6,465 bases of DNA from an uncultured Collinsella sp. (GTDB taxonomy: Bacteria; Actinomycetota; Coriobacteriia; Coriobacteriales; Coriobacteriaceae): NCBI GenBank assembly GCA_902475825.1, contig CABSBA010000091.1, positions 1 to 6,465 of the forward strand. The letters run 5' to 3'. This document shows, piece after piece, positions 5,440 through 6,465 of the stretch; position 1 is the stretch's first letter; each line of letters opens with the position of its first letter. The notes under the pieces are model-generated. The model had not been told where the DNA came from. It searched no databases and worked only from the letters and a program-made list of their open reading frames with translations. A program made the position numbers and the translations under genes.

Positions 5440-5449
5440 AACATCTACC

Positions 5450-5818
5450 ATGATTCAGATGCAAACCATGCTGAACGTCGCCGACAACTCCGGCGCTCGC
5501 AAGATTCGCTGCATCAAGGTGCTTGGCGGTTCCAAGCGTCGTTATGCAGGCATCGGCGATGTGTTCATCGGTGCTGTCCAGGAGGCTACCCCTGGCGCCA
5601 ACGTCAAGAAGAAGGACGTTGTCCGTTGCGTCGTCGTTCGCACCGTTAAGGAGATCCGCCGCAAGGATGGCTCCTACATTCGCTTTGATGAGAACGCCTG
5701 CGTTGTCATCAACAACGATGGTTCGCCCGTCGGCACCCGTATCTTCGGGCCCGTCGCTCGCGAGCTTCGTGACAAGAAGTACATGAAGATCGTCTCGCTC
5801 GCTCCCGAGACCCTGTAG
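5450..5818 (+). CDS. rplN: Large ribosomal subunit protein L14 (uL14)
   Basis: L14 sits on the subunit interface of the 50S, forms a bridge with 16S rRNA and is the binding partner of the silencing factor RsfS. The 122-residue product has exactly the common bacterial length, with [20 protein letters not shown] (8-27), [14 protein letters not shown] (36-49), [14 protein letters not shown] (52-65), the hallmark [16 protein letters not shown] (73-88) and [13 protein letters not shown] (95-107). GGAGGA (5435-5440) gives a good ribosome-binding site. It is the first gene of the spc-type part and carries its own structured leader. rplX follows after 13 bases. Confidence 0.99.
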   Translation: MIQMQTMLNVADNSGARKIRCIKVLGGSKRRYAGIGDVFIGAVQEATPGANVKKKDVVRCVVVRTVKEIRRKDGSYIRFDENACVVINNDGSPVGTRIFGPVARELRDKKYMKIVSLAPETL

Positions 5819-5831
5819 TTAGGGGAGATAT

Positions 5832-6137
5832 ATGTATATCAAGAAGGGCGATAAGGTCCAGGTTCTCTCTGGTAAGGATCGCGGCAAGCAGGGCGTTGTC
5901 CTGCGTGCTCTCCCCGCCGAGAACAAGGTCGTTGTCGAGGGCGTTTCGGTCGTCAAGAAGGCCGTCAAGCCCAACGCTGCCAACCAGCAGGGCGGCATCG
6001 TTTCGCAGGAGGCTCCCATCGACGCCTCCAACGTCAATCTCGTTTGCCCCGAGTGCGGTAAGGTTACCCGCGTCGGTCACGAGAAGGACGGCAAGAACAA
6101 GCTGCGCGTCTGCAAGAAGTGCGGCGCTGAGCTGTAA
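5832..6137 (+). CDS. rplX: Large ribosomal subunit protein L24 (uL24), four-cysteine form
   Basis: L24 starts assembly of the 50S subunit by binding the 5' part of 23S rRNA. The 101-residue product begins with a KOW motif, [20 protein letters not shown] (4-23), followed by [16 protein letters not shown], the [10 protein letters not shown] stretch (54-63), and SNVNLVCP. Two CxxC pairs, Cys72/Cys75 and Cys94/Cys97, form a probable zinc site. This is the C-plus form found in many bacteria, and all four cysteines are intact. AGGGGAGA (5821-5828) is the ribosome-binding site. In most bacteria rplE follows closely; here a terminator and a repeat cluster follow instead. Confidence 0.98.
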   Translation: MYIKKGDKVQVLSGKDRGKQGVVLRALPAENKVVVEGVSVVKKAVKPNAANQQGGIVSQEAPIDASNVNLVCPECGKVTRVGHEKDGKNKLRVCKKCGAEL

Positions 6138-6144
6138 GCTGCCC

Positions 6145-6159
6145 GCAACATCAAGTTGC
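6145..6159 (+). repeat. Small hairpin between rplX and the terminator
   Basis: GCAAC (6145-6149) pairs with GTTGC (6155-6159) around ATCAA. It sits eight bases after the rplX stop codon and directly upstream of the terminator. It could help protect the transcript end, but five pairs could be chance. Confidence 0.3.
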
Positions 6160-6163
6160 TAGC

Positions 6164-6198
6164 AAAGGCCCGGATGCCACGGCACCCGGGCCTTTTTT
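6164..6198 (+). terminator. Strong intrinsic terminator after rplX
   Basis: AAAGGCCCGG (6164-6173) pairs with CCGGGCCTTT (6186-6195). After one A-C mismatch, TGC (6175-6177) pairs with GCA (6182-6184) around a 4-base loop. Six T residues follow at 6193-6198. This is a textbook Rho-independent terminator and should end most transcription from the S10/rplN block right after rplX. The next gene would then need its own promoter or read-through. Confidence 0.92.
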
Positions 6199-6310
6199 GA
6201 TCCCTTGGGGACGGAGGAAAACGGATCATTACTCATTGGGTACTCATTGGGGACAGGCTTAAATGAGTGCCCGTTGTTTGGCAGTCATTGGGGACAGACT
6301 TAAATGAGTG
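6198..6310. repeat. Cluster of short palindromic repeats with TTGGGGACRG core
   Basis: Three units share one plan: inverted arms around TTGGGGACRG. Unit 1 has arms TGATCC (6198-6203) and GGATCA (6223-6228). Unit 2 (6242-6269) has ACTCATT and AATGAGT. Unit 3 (6283-6310) nearly repeats unit 2, with TCATT and AATGA arms. A truncated copy, ACTCATTGGG (6231-6240), precedes unit 2. Units 2 and 3 share GGGGACAG, CTTAAATGAGTG and arms, differing at a few positions. Such repeats resemble dispersed REP-like palindromes moved by Y1 (IS200/IS605 or RAYT-type) transposases. That link is inference from general likeness; no transposase gene is in the window. Confidence 0.7.
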
Positions 6311-6446
6311 GTTGCGCGCGCGAAAGGCTGGCGTGACAGTCGGTCAGCTTGTGCGTTGTTGCGGACTCGGTGAGGCAACGGTTAAAAGGGCAACTGCTGG
6401 CTGGCGCGACGGTTCCAAACCGTCAATCTCGCCGCACGCGCGCAGC
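6311..6446 (+). other. GC-rich foldable stretch before the next gene
   Basis: GTTGCGCGCG (6311-6320) pairs with CGCGCGCAGC (6437-6446), with one G-U pair, enclosing 116 bases. Inside are hairpins TGAC/GTCA (6334-6337 with 6343-6346), GTTGC/GCAAC (6358-6362 with 6375-6379), and a stronger one, GACGGTT/AACCGTC (6408-6414 with 6418-6424), enclosed by GGCG/CGCC (6403-6406 with 6430-6433). CTGCTG (6394-6399) with CAGCAG (6443-6448) is an alternative to the closing helix. No protein is apparent. It could be the leader of the gene that starts beyond the window, or part of a longer repeat element. GC-rich DNA folds easily, so the closing helix alone is weak proof. Confidence 0.4.
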
Positions 6447-6451
6447 AGCTT

Positions 6452-6459
6452 GGAGAAGG
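6452..6459 (+). promoter_or_regulatory. Ribosome-binding site of a gene beyond the window
   Basis: GGAGAAGG is followed by six bases, CAAACC, to the window end. The spacing would suit an ATG at or just after the edge. By conserved gene order the gene is probably rplE (L5), but nothing of its coding sequence is present. Confidence 0.5.
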
Positions 6460-6465
6460 CAAACC

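Noticed and set aside
6231..6310. CRISPR-like array from repeated ACTCATTGGGG units
   Set aside because: Only two full units and one fragment, each internally palindromic, with one 13-base spacer and one single-base spacer. This fits REP-like palindromes, not CRISPR.
6408..6424. T-arm-like hairpin, five pairs around TTCCAAA, suggesting a tRNA
   Set aside because: The bases that should form the 3' acceptor strand (6425-6431) have no complementary 5' strand at tRNA distance. No anticodon arm is recognisable, and the loop has C where a purine is expected.

Overview
The window is a stretch of the S10/spc ribosomal-protein cluster, all on the + strand. Twelve genes stand in the classical bacterial order: rplC (L3), rplD (L4), rplW (L23), rplB (L2), rpsS (S19), rplV (L22), rpsC (S3), rplP (L16), rpmC (L29), rpsQ (S17), rplN (L14), rplX (L24). 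The GC-rich codon use, the protein sequences and the repeat type at the 3' end suggest a high-GC Gram-positive, most likely a member of the Coriobacteriia (Collinsella or a relative). That placement is inference from sequence character; no search was run.

Layout. Positions 1-348 hold no convincing gene, although rpsJ is the usual neighbour upstream of rplC. This stretch looks like a long leader. rplC, rplD and rplW (349-1930) are tightly packed and followed by a 179-base gap rich in hairpins. rplB to rpsQ (2110-5331) form one packed block with 1-base overlaps at rpsC/rplP and rplP/rpmC. A second structured gap (5332-5449) marks the junction between the S10-type and spc-type halves. rplN and rplX (5450-6137) follow, then a strong intrinsic terminator (6164-6198), a cluster of short palindromic repeats with the core TTGGGGACRG (6198-6310) and a GC-rich foldable stretch (6311-6446). 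The window ends just after a good ribosome-binding site (6452-6459) whose gene, plausibly rplE, lies outside.

The proteins are ordinary. The interest lies between them. The rplC and rplB leaders share a 26-base element, 23 of 26 identical without gaps (139-164 and 2004-2029), which can form the same small stem-loop in both places. The rplB leader adds a strong hairpin, a second stem-loop and a 6-base stretch complementary to the rplB ribosome-binding region. The rplN leader folds into a branched structure with a possible alternative pairing near its ribosome-binding site. Several gene junctions place the Shine-Dalgarno sequence in a small tetraloop hairpin inside the upstream gene. Together these suggest autogenous control and translational coupling by RNA structure, but all folds were drawn by eye and need covariation and experimental tests.
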